Source of the DNA: Aquaticitalea lipolytica
GTDB lineage: Bacteria > Bacteroidota > Bacteroidia > Flavobacteriales > Flavobacteriaceae
Reading direction: 5' to 3'
NCBI RefSeq assembly: GCF_014641635.1
Contig: NZ_BMIC01000001.1
Location: 936,641-1,000,640 of the forward strand
Length of the DNA: 64,000 bases
Part shown: positions 8,919-17,645 of the stretch, in pieces
How positions within the stretch are numbered: the stretch's first letter is position 1
Layout of the letters: each line of letters opens with the position of its first letter
Program-made: the position numbers and the translations under genes
The notes under the pieces: generated by a model
Databases searched by the model: none
Told to the model about the DNA's origin: nothing
What the model saw: only the letters and a program-made list of their open reading frames with translations

Positions 8919-10208
8919 TTAATCTTCTTCTAGCACTTTTAAAGAAACTAAGTCTATTTTTGTAGTTGATACTTCTAAAATTGTAAACAAGAAATTATCT
9001 ATTATAATTTGATCGCTAACATGAGGAATTTCTTCTGTTTCATCAACAATGAGTCCACCAAGAGTTTCGTAATTTTCTCCTTCTGGAAGATCTAATTTGT
9101 AGGTTTCGTTTATATAATCTACTTCTAATCGCGCTGAGAATTTATAGTTGTTTTCATCAATTTTTTCTTCAATCAACTCTACTGTATCATGTTCATCTTC
9201 AATCTCGCCAACTAATTCTTCAACTATATCTTCTACAGTAATAATTCCAGAGGTTCCTCCATACTCATCAATTACTATAGAAATACTTTTTCTTTTTTTA
9301 GTTAAAAGATTAAGTACGTCTTTAACTAACATTGTTTCTGGAACAAATTCAACAGACATTACAATTGATTTGATGGTTTTGGGTTTTTTAAATAAATCAA
9401 ACGAATGTACATACCCAATAATATCATCAATAGTATCCTTATAAACCAATATTTTAGACAACCCAGAAGATGTAAATAGTGCATTAAGATTTTTTAGAGA
9501 GTCATTAACATCGACAGCTATTATTTCTGTTCGAGGAATCATAACTTCACGAGCTTTAACTTCGGAAAATTCTAAAGCATTTTGAAATATTTGAATTTCA
9601 CTATCTACCTCATCATGCTCTTCAACAGATTCCATTTGCTCACTAATATAATTACCTAATTCTACTTTAGTCATTACTAATTGCACATCTTCACCTTGAG
9701 CTTTAAAAATATGCTTAATAACCATATTAGTAATCCAAATAACAAAATCTGCAACATACCAAAATAAAAAATAGAATGCATAAGCTGGAATAGCTAATGC
9801 TTTTAAAAGGTAATTAGCATAAATCTGAAAGAAAACTTTAGGCAAAAACTCAGCTGTAATTAATATTATTAATGTAGAAATTATGGTTTGAGACAATAAA
9901 CTTAAGTCTACTAGTAAGTAGTCTAATTGAGGTAATTGTGTTGGCACCATACTTTGAAACCAATTAACCAATAAGTCTCCCATTAAAAACCCATAAACAA
10001 CCAATGCTATATTATTACCAATAAGCATAGTTGCTATAAACTTTGAAGGTTTTGCAGTAAGTTTAGTTAATACTCTTGCCAGTAAATCTTTTTGCTTTTT
10101 TTCAATTTCTATATGTATTTTGTTTGAAGATACATAAGCAATCTCCATACCTGAAAAGAATGCAGAGGCAATAAGTGATATAATAATTATTAAGACATTA
10201 ACGTCCAT
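8919..10208 (-). CDS. CNNM/CBS-domain membrane protein (CorC/hemolysin family)
   Basis: The 429-residue protein begins with a four-helix DUF21/CNNM domain (about 1-190; GMEIAYVSSNK). A pair of CBS domains follows (about 205-330; REVMIPRTEI, then SIVIDEYGGTSGIITVEDIVEELVGEI), and a CorC_HlyC transporter-associated domain closes it (about 345-429). The family is linked to magnesium/cobalt efflux or ion homeostasis. The old name hemolysin is historical. It starts four bases after the stop of the small membrane protein and is probably co-transcribed with it. GldE of gliding motility has the same architecture, but no gld genes are nearby. Confidence 0.9.
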   Translation of the reverse strand: MDVNVLIIIISLIASAFFSGMEIAYVSSNKIHIEIEKKQKDLLARVLTKLTAKPSKFIATMLIGNNIALVVYGFLMGDLLVNWFQSMVPTQLPQLDYLLVDLSLLSQTIISTLIILITAEFLPKVFFQIYANYLLKALAIPAYAFYFLFWYVADFVIWITNMVIKHIFKAQGEDVQLVMTKVELGNYISEQMESVEEHDEVDSEIQIFQNALEFSEVKAREVMIPRTEIIAVDVNDSLKNLNALFTSSGLSKILVYKDTIDDIIGYVHSFDLFKKPKTIKSIVMSVEFVPETMLVKDVLNLLTKKRKSISIVIDEYGGTSGIITVEDIVEELVGEIEDEHDTVELIEEKIDENNYKFSARLEVDYINETYKLDLPEGENYETLGGLIVDETEEIPHVSDQIIIDNFLFTILEVSTTKIDLVSLKVLEED

Positions 10209-10211
10209 AGA

Positions 10212-10397
10212 TTATTGCTTATTATTATCCATTTTTTTTCTGAAATACTTTTTGAAAAAGTACATAAAAACAGCTAAAACAGCAAAAAACAAAAGCATGT
10301 AAGCTCTTTCTCTATCTACATTCCAGTTTCTGTAAGTTTCGTAACTAAAGAAAACAGCTATAAAAAGATATGCGTATTGAATAATTTTTTGAAGCAT
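10212..10397 (-). CDS. small two-helix membrane protein
   Basis: A 61-residue protein with two predicted membrane helices (about residues 5-20 and 33-49) and a basic tail (KKYFRKKMDNNKQ). No function is recognised. It is accepted as real because it fits tightly between lptC and the CNNM gene, ends four bases before the next start, and has a sensible membrane-protein composition. From memory, short membrane proteins occur at this position in related genomes, but that was not checked. Confidence 0.72.
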   Translation of the reverse strand: MLQKIIQYAYLFIAVFFSYETYRNWNVDRERAYMLLFFAVLAVFMYFFKKYFRKKMDNNKQ

Positions 10398-10440
10398 TGT
10401 TGGTTGTATAAGTTAATTATTGAGCAAAGATAACTAATTA

Positions 10441-10992
10441 TTAATCTAAATTAACTATTCCTGTTATTTCGCTTAAGCCATAGACATTAACATCTTTATC
10501 TGAATCGTAAGCGTTTGCTGTCATTATTTTTGTTGGAGATACAAAGCGAATAGGTTTATTTGTAAACACCCATTCTCTTTTTTGATCGAAATATAATTGC
10601 TCTGCAAATAACGTGTCGTTTTCTTGAGTAATAATTGTAACGTTACCCTGTAAGTCTATTAAATCGGTTTCACTGTAAGAAATTGCATAATCTGATAGAA
10701 TAACACTTTTTCTGTTATTATCACTAAATAAGGTAAGTTTAATCCCTTTTGGGAACTCAGTAAAAGCAAAATTTCTATTAGAAAAATCTAGCATCTTTAC
10801 ACTTACTAAATCTGCTTTTATCCTTCCAGAATCTGTGTATTTTAAATTTATTGTATCTGCAACACCAATAGGCTCGTTCTGTAAAATACCTATTTGTTGC
10901 ACTTCATCATAATTGTTTTTACATGAAAAAAACATAGTCACAGCAATTGCTGTGACTATGTATAGTAAATTATATGATTTATTATTTTTCAT
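10441..10992 (-). CDS. lptC: LPS export protein LptC
   Basis: A 183-residue lipoprotein-like protein: hydrophobic N-terminus followed by MFFSCKN, with a plausible lipobox Cys near residue 24. Beta-rich repeats follow (NLKYTDSGRIKADLVS, DLIDLQGNVTIITQENDTLFAEQLYFDQKREW), typical of the LptA/LptC OstA-fold. It would bridge the LPS transporter LptB2FG to the periplasmic lipid bridge. It abuts the TPR gene with no gap. The Bacteroidota LptC family usually sits beside this set of genes, which supports the call. Confidence 0.87.
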   Translation of the reverse strand: MKNNKSYNLLYIVTAIAVTMFFSCKNNYDEVQQIGILQNEPIGVADTINLKYTDSGRIKADLVSVKMLDFSNRNFAFTEFPKGIKLTLFSDNNRKSVILSDYAISYSETDLIDLQGNVTIITQENDTLFAEQLYFDQKREWVFTNKPIRFVSPTKIMTANAYDSDKDVNVYGLSEITGIVNLD

Positions 10993-12375
10993 TTATAGTT
11001 TTGGCACAGTTACACTTGCACCTATCCAACAACCAATATTGATTACTTGTCCACTTTTACTTTGTTCAAATATCATGCTTCTACTTGGAGCTTTTCCTTC
11101 ATAACTATCGGCTAAACCGTTAGCGTATGATGCTAAATTAGAATCAACTCTTGCAGCTTTACGTGCTTCTGCTGCTGCTAACCAATACACTGCTCTTTTA
11201 TCAAATTCATCTTTACCACAGCTATTAGCACTTGCAGCATACATTTGCGCTATTGAAGTGTAAGCTTTACCCATTGATGGACTTAAACTTAACGCCTTTC
11301 TGTAATAGTTTCTTGCTGCAGAGTAATCTCCTTTGTTTTTTAAACTTCCAGCAATTCTATAAGCTAATTTTGCTTTCTTAAAGTTATCTGTTTCTAAATC
11401 GTAAGATTGGTTAAGGTAATCCATACCCTCTTTATTCTTACCTTGCTTAAATAATAAACTAGCCACGAAATATTTGGTATCTGCAGATGGTGCAGTTTCA
11501 TCATAAGCCTTAACTAATTTTATATATAAAGGATCATCAGTACACTCTTTGTTATACATTCTGCTTACAGCACGTTGTAACCAAACTGCATCATTTTTAA
11601 AAGTTTCAAAATCTTTAGTATATAAAGGAATTAAGTTTTCGCAATTTGCTAAAATCCCTAATTTACTATCTATACTTCCACCAATTGTTTCGTAGTTTTC
11701 AAGGTAACTGTTATAAGACGCTTTACGTTGCTCGTCTTTAGACGAAAGACCTTCTCCACTTTCTTCTTTTTCTATTAATTCATTTAGCTTTTTAGTATAA
11801 GCATCTTTTTCTGTTTCAATTTTACCAGTTACATCATCATACTTGTTAAATACATCTTGAATTGGCGCTTGACCTGCATTATGTAAATCTACTAATGTAG
11901 AAAAGTAAATATATAAACCTCTAGGGCTTGAAAAGTTTTCTAAGTCTGTTTTAAAAGCTTTATCAAAAGCATCATAGATTTGCTTGTCATTTAAACCAAG
12001 TTCTTTTTTATGATCGTACATTAACTCAGCCTTGTCAACAAGAACTTCTCCATTGCTATAGTTAGATGAAAAATTAACTAAAGCTTCATCCCAAAGCTTC
12101 ATTAAGTCGTTAATATAACCAACTTTATCTGCTCCTGTTGAGTTCTCAATTTTGTGCTCTAATATTTTTTCTCCATAAGCATAAATTGCTCTGTTGAATT
12201 TTGGACATTTGTTACGCACTTTCATCCATGGACTATATGCCTCATCATACTTTTTGCTCTTGTAGTAATCTGTAAAGATGGTCAAGTTAGTCATGCACTC
12301 TTCATCTTGTTGAGCAAAACTCATATTAAGACCAAATAAAAGGGCTGCAAATACTAAAGTAATTCTCGTTTTCAT
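10993..12375 (-). CDS. secreted TPR protein
   Basis: The frame opens at 12429, but the start was placed at the ATG at 12375. That gives a clean signal peptide (MKTRITLVFAALLFGLNMSF, then AQ) and avoids overlap with the upstream gene. The 460-residue product has helical repeats, the clearest near residues 340-400 (AKLAYRIAGSLKNKGDYSAA then ARNYYRKALSLSP), which are TPRs. It is probably periplasmic or outer-membrane associated and may help assemble or scaffold envelope complexes. It lies between an outer-membrane barrel gene and lptC, which suggests an envelope role. No enzyme motif was seen. Confidence 0.82.
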   Translation of the reverse strand: MKTRITLVFAALLFGLNMSFAQQDEECMTNLTIFTDYYKSKKYDEAYSPWMKVRNKCPKFNRAIYAYGEKILEHKIENSTGADKVGYINDLMKLWDEALVNFSSNYSNGEVLVDKAELMYDHKKELGLNDKQIYDAFDKAFKTDLENFSSPRGLYIYFSTLVDLHNAGQAPIQDVFNKYDDVTGKIETEKDAYTKKLNELIEKEESGEGLSSKDEQRKASYNSYLENYETIGGSIDSKLGILANCENLIPLYTKDFETFKNDAVWLQRAVSRMYNKECTDDPLYIKLVKAYDETAPSADTKYFVASLLFKQGKNKEGMDYLNQSYDLETDNFKKAKLAYRIAGSLKNKGDYSAARNYYRKALSLSPSMGKAYTSIAQMYAASANSCGKDEFDKRAVYWLAAAEARKAARVDSNLASYANGLADSYEGKAPSRSMIFEQSKSGQVINIGCWIGASVTVPKL

Positions 12376-12394
12376 TTTTGTAATTATTAATCTA

Positions 12395-13702
12395 TTAGTT
12401 ATATTTTCTTTTTTGGAACCATCTATCATTTAAAGATAAACTTATTTGAAGATTTATAAAATTCTCTTGAATTAAATTTTGGTTTGTTGTTCCACGCTTA
12501 CCAAATTCAAGTCCAAGATTTGCATTTGAAAATAAACCTCCAACTGGTAACCCAACTCCAAAAGACATGCCAAACTCATTAATAGTTTCATTATTAATTT
12601 CTAAACCTGTGTTCTCGTAATGCAACCCTCCTCTATAAGTTACTCTTTTCCAGTAATTTGAAAAAGAATTGTAATCAGGAATATAAAAACCTCCAAGAGC
12701 TATGGTTGATGCGTTTACAAACGTAGCATTATCTATACTAAATATTGGATTTGAGAATTTGCTTGTATTTTGGTAAGTGTACTCAGCTCCTAAAAACCAT
12801 TTTCTAGGCTCACCTATTCCTGCTCCAAAAGAAACTCTTGACGGCAATGATAAATCAGTAGTTTTTAAGTTTTGATCTTCTAAATCTGCATCAATAGTAT
12901 TCACTACAAACTCTTGCCCACTAATTTCGTTAATAATTATTGTAGAAAACGATCTTGTGTTGTTTGATGTTAAATTACTTCCAGGTGCATAAGTTAATCC
13001 AGATGATAATTCTAATTTATCGTTAATCATTGTTTTGTATGACAATCCAATATTAAAATTTAACCCGCTTAAATCTGACCTGTTATTTTCTCTTGATTGA
13101 TATTGAGCTAAATTACCTTCGTCATCGTACAAGTAAGCTACTGAGCTATTCTTGACATTTCCAAAATTATAACTTGCCTCTACTCCAACGCTAAGCTTTT
13201 CGTTAATTTGATATGCTAATCCAGCAAACGCTTTATTAACTCCACCTTCTCCTCTATACCTGTTAGATACATCATCATTATCATTTCTAGACTCAAGTTT
13301 ATATCCTACAGAAGTATAAGGCAAAAGCCCAAATCCAAATCCAAATTTGCCCATAGGTACAGACAATGCTAAATAATCAAAGGTTGTAGAGTTAGCCTTT
13401 TCACTTCCAGAATCACTTTTAAGATTTAAACTACTATAACTACCACCAATTGCAAATTTAACAGGGCGACTTTCGTTATTAAAAGATTTTATATTATTAC
13501 CTGTGTAACCTGCAGGATTTAATAAATTTAAATGAATACTATCATTATAAATACTAAGCCCACCCATACTCCTGTTTTCAACAGTACCTTTAAACTTTAA
13601 ACTTCCAATTCCATAAAATGAATATGGTGAAGCTGTTCCTTCTTGAGCCTGCAACTGAGATGCAAAAGCCACTATTAAAACTACTACAAGTTTTTTTATC
13701 AT
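12395..13702 (-). CDS. outer-membrane beta-barrel protein (OmpP1/FadL-like)
   Basis: The 435-residue protein has a signal peptide (ending LQAQ) and then a pattern of alternating polar/aromatic beta-strands. The N-terminal segment SPYSFYGIGSLKFKGTVENR leads into SMGG and LNPAGY, as in Bacteroidota OmpP1/FadL-type proteins. Such barrels move hydrophobic compounds across the outer membrane, though this subgroup is not characterised. Its start overlaps the coaX stop by one base (TAATG), so the two are probably translationally coupled. Confidence 0.78.
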   Translation of the reverse strand: MIKKLVVVLIVAFASQLQAQEGTASPYSFYGIGSLKFKGTVENRSMGGLSIYNDSIHLNLLNPAGYTGNNIKSFNNESRPVKFAIGGSYSSLNLKSDSGSEKANSTTFDYLALSVPMGKFGFGFGLLPYTSVGYKLESRNDNDDVSNRYRGEGGVNKAFAGLAYQINEKLSVGVEASYNFGNVKNSSVAYLYDDEGNLAQYQSRENNRSDLSGLNFNIGLSYKTMINDKLELSSGLTYAPGSNLTSNNTRSFSTIIINEISGQEFVVNTIDADLEDQNLKTTDLSLPSRVSFGAGIGEPRKWFLGAEYTYQNTSKFSNPIFSIDNATFVNASTIALGGFYIPDYNSFSNYWKRVTYRGGLHYENTGLEINNETINEFGMSFGVGLPVGGLFSNANLGLEFGKRGTTNQNLIQENFINLQISLSLNDRWFQKRKYN

Positions 13703-14430
13703 TAGTTTGAATTATATTCTAAAATAAAGTTTAAACCTTCTAAAAGAAAATTTGAGTTGGCAAATATGCTATTTTTTAATTGTTTTGACAAGAAATTAGC
13801 GTCACCTCCTGTTAAAATAACTGTTAAATCTGAATATTTTTGTTGATATTCATCAATTACGCCATCAATTTCTTTCAAAATACCAAAAACTACTCCAGAA
13901 TGAATTGAACTAGCAGTAGAGTTTCCTATAGTACTTTCTGGCATTTTAGTTTCTAATAACGGAAGATTGGCCGTTAAATTATGTAATGCCTGATAACGCA
14001 ATCTGATTCCTGGCGATATTGCACCACCTAAATACTCGTTTTTTGTTGTAATAAAATCATATGTAATACACGTTCCTGCATCAATAATTAATACATTTTT
14101 ATCTGGAAATTGTTCAACAGATGCACAAACCAAAGCAATTCTATCTACTCCAAGAGTTTTAGGAGTTTCATATAAATTTTTAAATGGTAATTTAGTTTCA
14201 GAATTTAAAACAAAGGTTTTTAGCTTTTTTTGGAGATAATTTACATCTTGATTGTTCAATTTTCCTACTGAAGAGATAATACATTTATCAATTTCTTTAT
14301 GGTTTTTGATAATATTTTTAAATTCTTTTAAAAAAAATTCACCTGAAACAGACTTTTTTTCAACCAAGCTATCCTGCTGAAATACAGCAAATTTAACAAA
14401 AGTATTACCTACATCAATGATTAAGTTCAT
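13702..14430 (-). CDS. coaX: type III pantothenate kinase
   Basis: A 242-residue protein with the ASKHA-fold phosphate motif NLIIDVGNTFVKFAVF at the N-terminus, GVDRIAL near residue 95, IDAGTCITYDFI near 115 and GGAISPGIRLR near 135. These are the hallmarks of CoaX, which phosphorylates pantothenate in the first step of coenzyme A synthesis. Length matches the family. It heads the minus-strand envelope block and is the last core gene before the tRNA-Phe island. Confidence 0.95.
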   Translation of the reverse strand: MNLIIDVGNTFVKFAVFQQDSLVEKKSVSGEFFLKEFKNIIKNHKEIDKCIISSVGKLNNQDVNYLQKKLKTFVLNSETKLPFKNLYETPKTLGVDRIALVCASVEQFPDKNVLIIDAGTCITYDFITTKNEYLGGAISPGIRLRYQALHNLTANLPLLETKMPESTIGNSTASSIHSGVVFGILKEIDGVIDEYQQKYSDLTVILTGGDANFLSKQLKNSIFANSNFLLEGLNFILEYNSN

Positions 14431-14481
14431 ATCTAAATTAAAAGCTGTAAATTTACAAAAGCAATTTTTATATATTTTATT

Positions 14482-14512
14482 TTTGTGAATAATAAAAATG
14501 AATATATATTTG
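14482..14512 (+). promoter_or_regulatory. promoter of tRNA-Phe
   Basis: TTTG at 14482-14485, a 19-nt spacer, then TATATTTG at 14505-14512 are an exact fit to the Bacteroidota promoter consensus. The tRNA begins 20 nt downstream. Confidence 0.8.
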
Positions 14513-14532
14513 CATCCGCATTTACAGCGACT

Positions 14533-14608
14533 GGTGCCTTAGCTCAGTTGGTAGAGCAAAGGACTGAAAATCCTTGTGTCCCTGGTTCGATTCCTGGAGG
14601 CACCACCA
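14533..14608 (+). tRNA. tRNA-Phe (anticodon GAA)
   Basis: The 76-nt sequence folds as a cloverleaf. The acceptor GGTGCCT pairs with AGGCACC, the D-arm is GCTCAGTTGGTAGAGC, the anticodon loop CTGAAAA carries GAA, the T-arm contains GGTTCGATTCC, and CCA is encoded. Its last 15 bases are the attachment sequence of the island, and integration leaves the gene complete on this side. Confidence 0.96.
14594..14608 (+). repeat. left attachment site (15-bp direct repeat)
   Basis: CTGGAGGCACCACCA forms the 3' end of tRNA-Phe and is repeated exactly at 49223-49237. The flanking bases differ on both sides, so the identity block is exactly 15 bp. Confidence 0.93.
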
Positions 14609-14609
14609 G

Positions 14610-14645
14610 AAAACCCTTAAAACATTAGTGTTTTAAGGGTTTTTG
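14610..14645 (+). terminator. terminator of tRNA-Phe supplied by the island
   Basis: A perfect 14-bp stem (14610-14623 with 14630-14643, loop ATTAGT) ends in a T-run. It begins two bases after the tRNA CCA but lies inside the island. The ancestral tRNA terminator appears to be the one at 49240-49269, beyond the right attachment site. Confidence 0.88.
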
Positions 14646-14653
14646 CTTTTAAC

Positions 14654-14676
14654 GGGGACAACATTGGGGACGATAT
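14654..14676 (+). repeat. island left-end repeat, candidate integrase arm site
   Basis: GGGACAACATTGGGGAC followed by GATAT starts at 14655. Near-identical sequence (GGGACAACATTAGGGAC, then AACAT) lies at 49075-49096 in the same orientation. Each copy is itself a tandem of a GGGAC half-repeat. The paired positions, one inside each end of the island, suggest accessory binding sites for integrase or excisionase. Confidence 0.6.
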
Positions 14677-14722
14677 TGATTAAATATTGTTCCTTTAAAT
14701 TTTTTCAAAAAAAAATTTCCCT

Positions 14723-15121
14723 TTATTGATTCATCTTCATTTCGTGGTCATATTGACAACATCCTGGTAAATTTTTGTAAGCTTCTTTATCTCCTAAAAC
14801 TTTTTCAGTATCATAACCTGAAGCTGCTATTGCATTGTGAATTGACATTATATCAGTTTTTGTTTCGTCAAATGACACGTCAATTTTCTTTTTATCTACA
14901 TTCCAATTAGCACTTGTTACACCTTCAACATTATTGACTGCGTTTTCAATAGTTTTTTTACACATTCCACAATTACCTCTTACGCCAAAAGATAGATTTG
15001 TCATAGCCATTTTATTAGACGCTTCAATTGTTGCTGTTTCTGTTTCTTTTTTTGTTTCGTTTTTACAACTTGCTAAACCCAATATTGCTATTACAGCTCC
15101 GCTTAATATTACTTTCTTCAT
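14723..15121 (-). CDS. HMA-domain lipoprotein (periplasmic metal-binding)
   Basis: The 132-residue protein has a lipoprotein signal with lipobox GLASC (Cys19) and a heavy-metal-associated domain (about residues 42-108). The HMA metal motif is GNCGMC (Cys51, Cys54). A second Cys pair (Cys121, Cys122) and His/Met (DHEMKM) lie in the tail. It probably binds copper in the periplasm and passes it to the CusB/CusA efflux proteins encoded upstream. It is the last gene of the copper block and the one nearest the left end of the island. Confidence 0.85.
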   Translation of the reverse strand: MKKVILSGAVIAILGLASCKNETKKETETATIEASNKMAMTNLSFGVRGNCGMCKKTIENAVNNVEGVTSANWNVDKKKIDVSFDETKTDIMSIHNAIAASGYDTEKVLGDKEAYKNLPGCCQYDHEMKMNQ

Positions 15122-15157
15122 TGTTCTAAATTTTAATTGTTATTATTTGATTTATTA

Positions 15158-16930
15158 TTATTCTATTATTTGCTTTACCTCTCCACAGGTTAGCATTGAT
15201 TCACCAAAATAAGGATTGATTACTTTTTCTTCTTTGCTCAACCAATACGCCCCTTTGTTGTTATCTGCCATTGGACAAAATTCTACAAAAACTCTTTCAT
15301 TCACACCAAACAATTGAATAGCATTAATTAGGTGTGATGATAAATGCTTAAAATGGTCTCTTTGAATTTTTATTACTGATGTCTTAGAAATTGAATTGGC
15401 AGATGAGTTTATTTCTTTTTGTAAGGACATCCAGTGTTTATGAGCATTATTATCTGACAAAAGTTTCATATCTACTTTACTTAAATTGTTTAGTAAACGT
15501 GCTGCATTGTCTGACGTAGCTTTTGGAGCTTCTTTAACTAAAGCATCCTTTAAATCGATATAATCGTTAAAGACAATTAGTAATTGCTTTTTAAATTTAT
15601 CTGATACCACAATGCGTTCATTCATATTCGATTTAACATCCTCTTCTTTTGACTCAATATTATCAATCCCCAAATGCCCTTCGTGCCCCGTCCTTACATT
15701 ACTACTATTTGTATTCATCATTGATTTTTTGCCTTGTAGTTGTGCTGCGGCATCTACTGTAAAAGTTCCGTTTGTTACAATCTCATTACCAGAAAATAAT
15801 CCTTCTAACACTTCATATTCATCACCTATTTGATTTCCTAAAACCACTTCTTGCATTTGAAAAATTGGCTGCTCTGGATTACTTTTTATGTACACGACAG
15901 AACGTTTCCCTGTCCAAAGAATAGCAGAGGATGGAATAGTTAAAACTTCTTTATTTTTATTTATCACACCTTCAATCTGTGCAGAAACAAACATTCCAGG
16001 CTTAAATAAATTCTCTTGATTGTTCAACACAACTCGGAGGATTACTGTTCTTGTTTTAGCGTTTAAAACGGGATTAATAAAATCGACCTCACCTTTAAAC
16101 TCTTTATTGTTGTATGCATTTGTAGTTACAACTACCTGTTGCCCTATTTTAAAATAATCTATTTGATTTTCATATACATCAAAATTAGCCCAAACCGTAT
16201 TGAGATTGGCAATTTTTAATAAAGGCTGACCTTGTTTGATGTAATCGCCTTGTTCTACCAGTTTTTCGGTAACTGTTCCTGAAACGGTTGCATAAACTGG
16301 AAAGTTCTCTTTTATTTTTCCCGTATCTTCAATTTGATTGATTTGATTGTCAGAAAGTTTCCACAACTTTAATTTGTTTCGGACTGCCTTATATAATGCA
16401 GGTTGCGATTCTTTTAAAGATGCAGCTGTGATCAATTCTTGTTGCGCCGCATACAATTCTGGCGAATAAATAGTTGCTAAAAGTTGCCCTTTACTAACTT
16501 TTTCCCCTGTAAAATTGATGTTTAATCGTTCTATTCTGCCAGAAAAATAACTTACCTGTACTGCATTTGATTCTTCATTTTCAGCTATTTTACCAGATAA
16601 CTTAAGTGATGTACCGTCAACATTTCCTTTACCTACTATGGTAGTTTGAATATTAGCCAATGCCATAGCGTTCTCGGTCAGCTTAAATTGGTCTGCTAAT
16701 AACCCATCACTTCCACTTTCAGCTGGAATTAAATCCATTCCACAAATAGGACAATCGCCTGGTTCTGGTTGCATAATTTGTGGATGCATGGAACATGTCC
16801 ACATTTGATTGGTTACCAAAACCTCATCGACCTTATGGTCTATTTTTTCTTTTGACAAACCACCAAAAAGCATCCAACCTAAAAGTAAGCCTACAGCAAA
16901 TATTCCTATATAAATTGCATTTTTTTTCAT
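15158..16930 (-). CDS. CusB-type RND efflux adaptor with N-terminal metal-binding and C-terminal DUF3347 domains
   Basis: The 590-residue protein has an N-terminal anchor and a heavy-metal-binding finger (WTCSMHPQI to CPICGMDLIP, about residues 44-68). A membrane-fusion-protein core follows (about 85-410; barrel-sandwich segments YFSGRIERLNINFTGEKVSK and ATVSGTVTEKLVEQGDYIKQ). The C-terminal region (about 450-590) ends in FCPMA and YFGESMLTCGEV, matching DUF3347. The adaptor would link CusA and the TolC-like channel. Fusion with DUF3347, a family thought to bind metals, adds a likely copper site. The same domain occurs alone at 21215-21823. Confidence 0.9.
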   Translation of the reverse strand: MKKNAIYIGIFAVGLLLGWMLFGGLSKEKIDHKVDEVLVTNQMWTCSMHPQIMQPEPGDCPICGMDLIPAESGSDGLLADQFKLTENAMALANIQTTIVGKGNVDGTSLKLSGKIAENEESNAVQVSYFSGRIERLNINFTGEKVSKGQLLATIYSPELYAAQQELITAASLKESQPALYKAVRNKLKLWKLSDNQINQIEDTGKIKENFPVYATVSGTVTEKLVEQGDYIKQGQPLLKIANLNTVWANFDVYENQIDYFKIGQQVVVTTNAYNNKEFKGEVDFINPVLNAKTRTVILRVVLNNQENLFKPGMFVSAQIEGVINKNKEVLTIPSSAILWTGKRSVVYIKSNPEQPIFQMQEVVLGNQIGDEYEVLEGLFSGNEIVTNGTFTVDAAAQLQGKKSMMNTNSSNVRTGHEGHLGIDNIESKEEDVKSNMNERIVVSDKFKKQLLIVFNDYIDLKDALVKEAPKATSDNAARLLNNLSKVDMKLLSDNNAHKHWMSLQKEINSSANSISKTSVIKIQRDHFKHLSSHLINAIQLFGVNERVFVEFCPMADNNKGAYWLSKEEKVINPYFGESMLTCGEVKQIIE

Positions 16931-16933
16931 CTC

Positions 16934-17644
16934 TTATTTTTTATTTCTTTTTAAAAATTTTCTAATTGAATGTGATGATGTATACCACAATAAAAACCCA
17001 CTCAATACAGTAATTAATCCGAGTAATGAAAAGGCTCTTAAAACAACTGTATTAAAGTTATCTCTTCCTTCATAATCCATTGTATGTGTCATCCATAAAA
17101 AGTCAAACCAACGCCAACTCCTGTGTCTAACAGTTTGAAATTTTCCATCAGCAACAGATACGTAAGCCTTTAAAGCTTCATTAGATTTATAGGAAATCAC
17201 AAAAGCAGGTAAGAGCTTTTCTCTATACTCATGATGTTTTCCAGTTGCATTAATCTGTTCTATAGATTCTACCTCTAAATCATTTTTTATATTGAGTTTA
17301 GCTATATATAAAGCTTCTTCTTTTGTAATGCTATTCTTTGTGCTTCCATCTAAAGCATTATATAATTGCTTGCTATTTACCCAATAGTAAGGCGTATTAT
17401 CAATATCTCTCAATTCAATAGTATTAACACCATTGTCAATATCGAGTTGTGATGGGCTAATTAAATTACTGAATGCTTGAGGTTGATATTCCAGATTTTT
17501 AAAATGGTCACCATGTATATCATCGATATTTGTCCAACTAAAGTATAAACCACTAATAGTCCAAAACAAAAATTGAATACCCAAAAACAATCCTAAATAA
17601 CGATGTGTTTTTCTAATTTTTAATGCTGTATTCCTTCTTACCAT
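16934..17644 (-). CDS. PepSY-domain membrane protein
   Basis: The 236-residue protein has an N-terminal transmembrane helix after RKTHRYLGLFLGIQFLFWTI, a periplasmic region with a PepSY-like segment (ITKEEALYIAKLN) and a second helix near the C-terminus (LLGLITVLSGFLLWY). The RxxHRxxG and WMTHTMDY patterns match PepSY-associated transmembrane proteins, often linked to metal reduction or uptake. Its position inside a copper operon suggests a redox or metal-transfer role, but the function is not established. It is tightly spaced with both neighbours. Confidence 0.78.
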   Translation of the reverse strand: MVRRNTALKIRKTHRYLGLFLGIQFLFWTISGLYFSWTNIDDIHGDHFKNLEYQPQAFSNLISPSQLDIDNGVNTIELRDIDNTPYYWVNSKQLYNALDGSTKNSITKEEALYIAKLNIKNDLEVESIEQINATGKHHEYREKLLPAFVISYKSNEALKAYVSVADGKFQTVRHRSWRWFDFLWMTHTMDYEGRDNFNTVVLRAFSLLGLITVLSGFLLWYTSSHSIRKFLKRNKK

Positions 17645-17645
17645 T

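Noticed and set aside
8919-10208. GldE gliding-motility protein
   Set aside because: Same CNNM/CBS architecture, but no gld genes are adjacent and the neighbours are lptC and ppiD-type genes.
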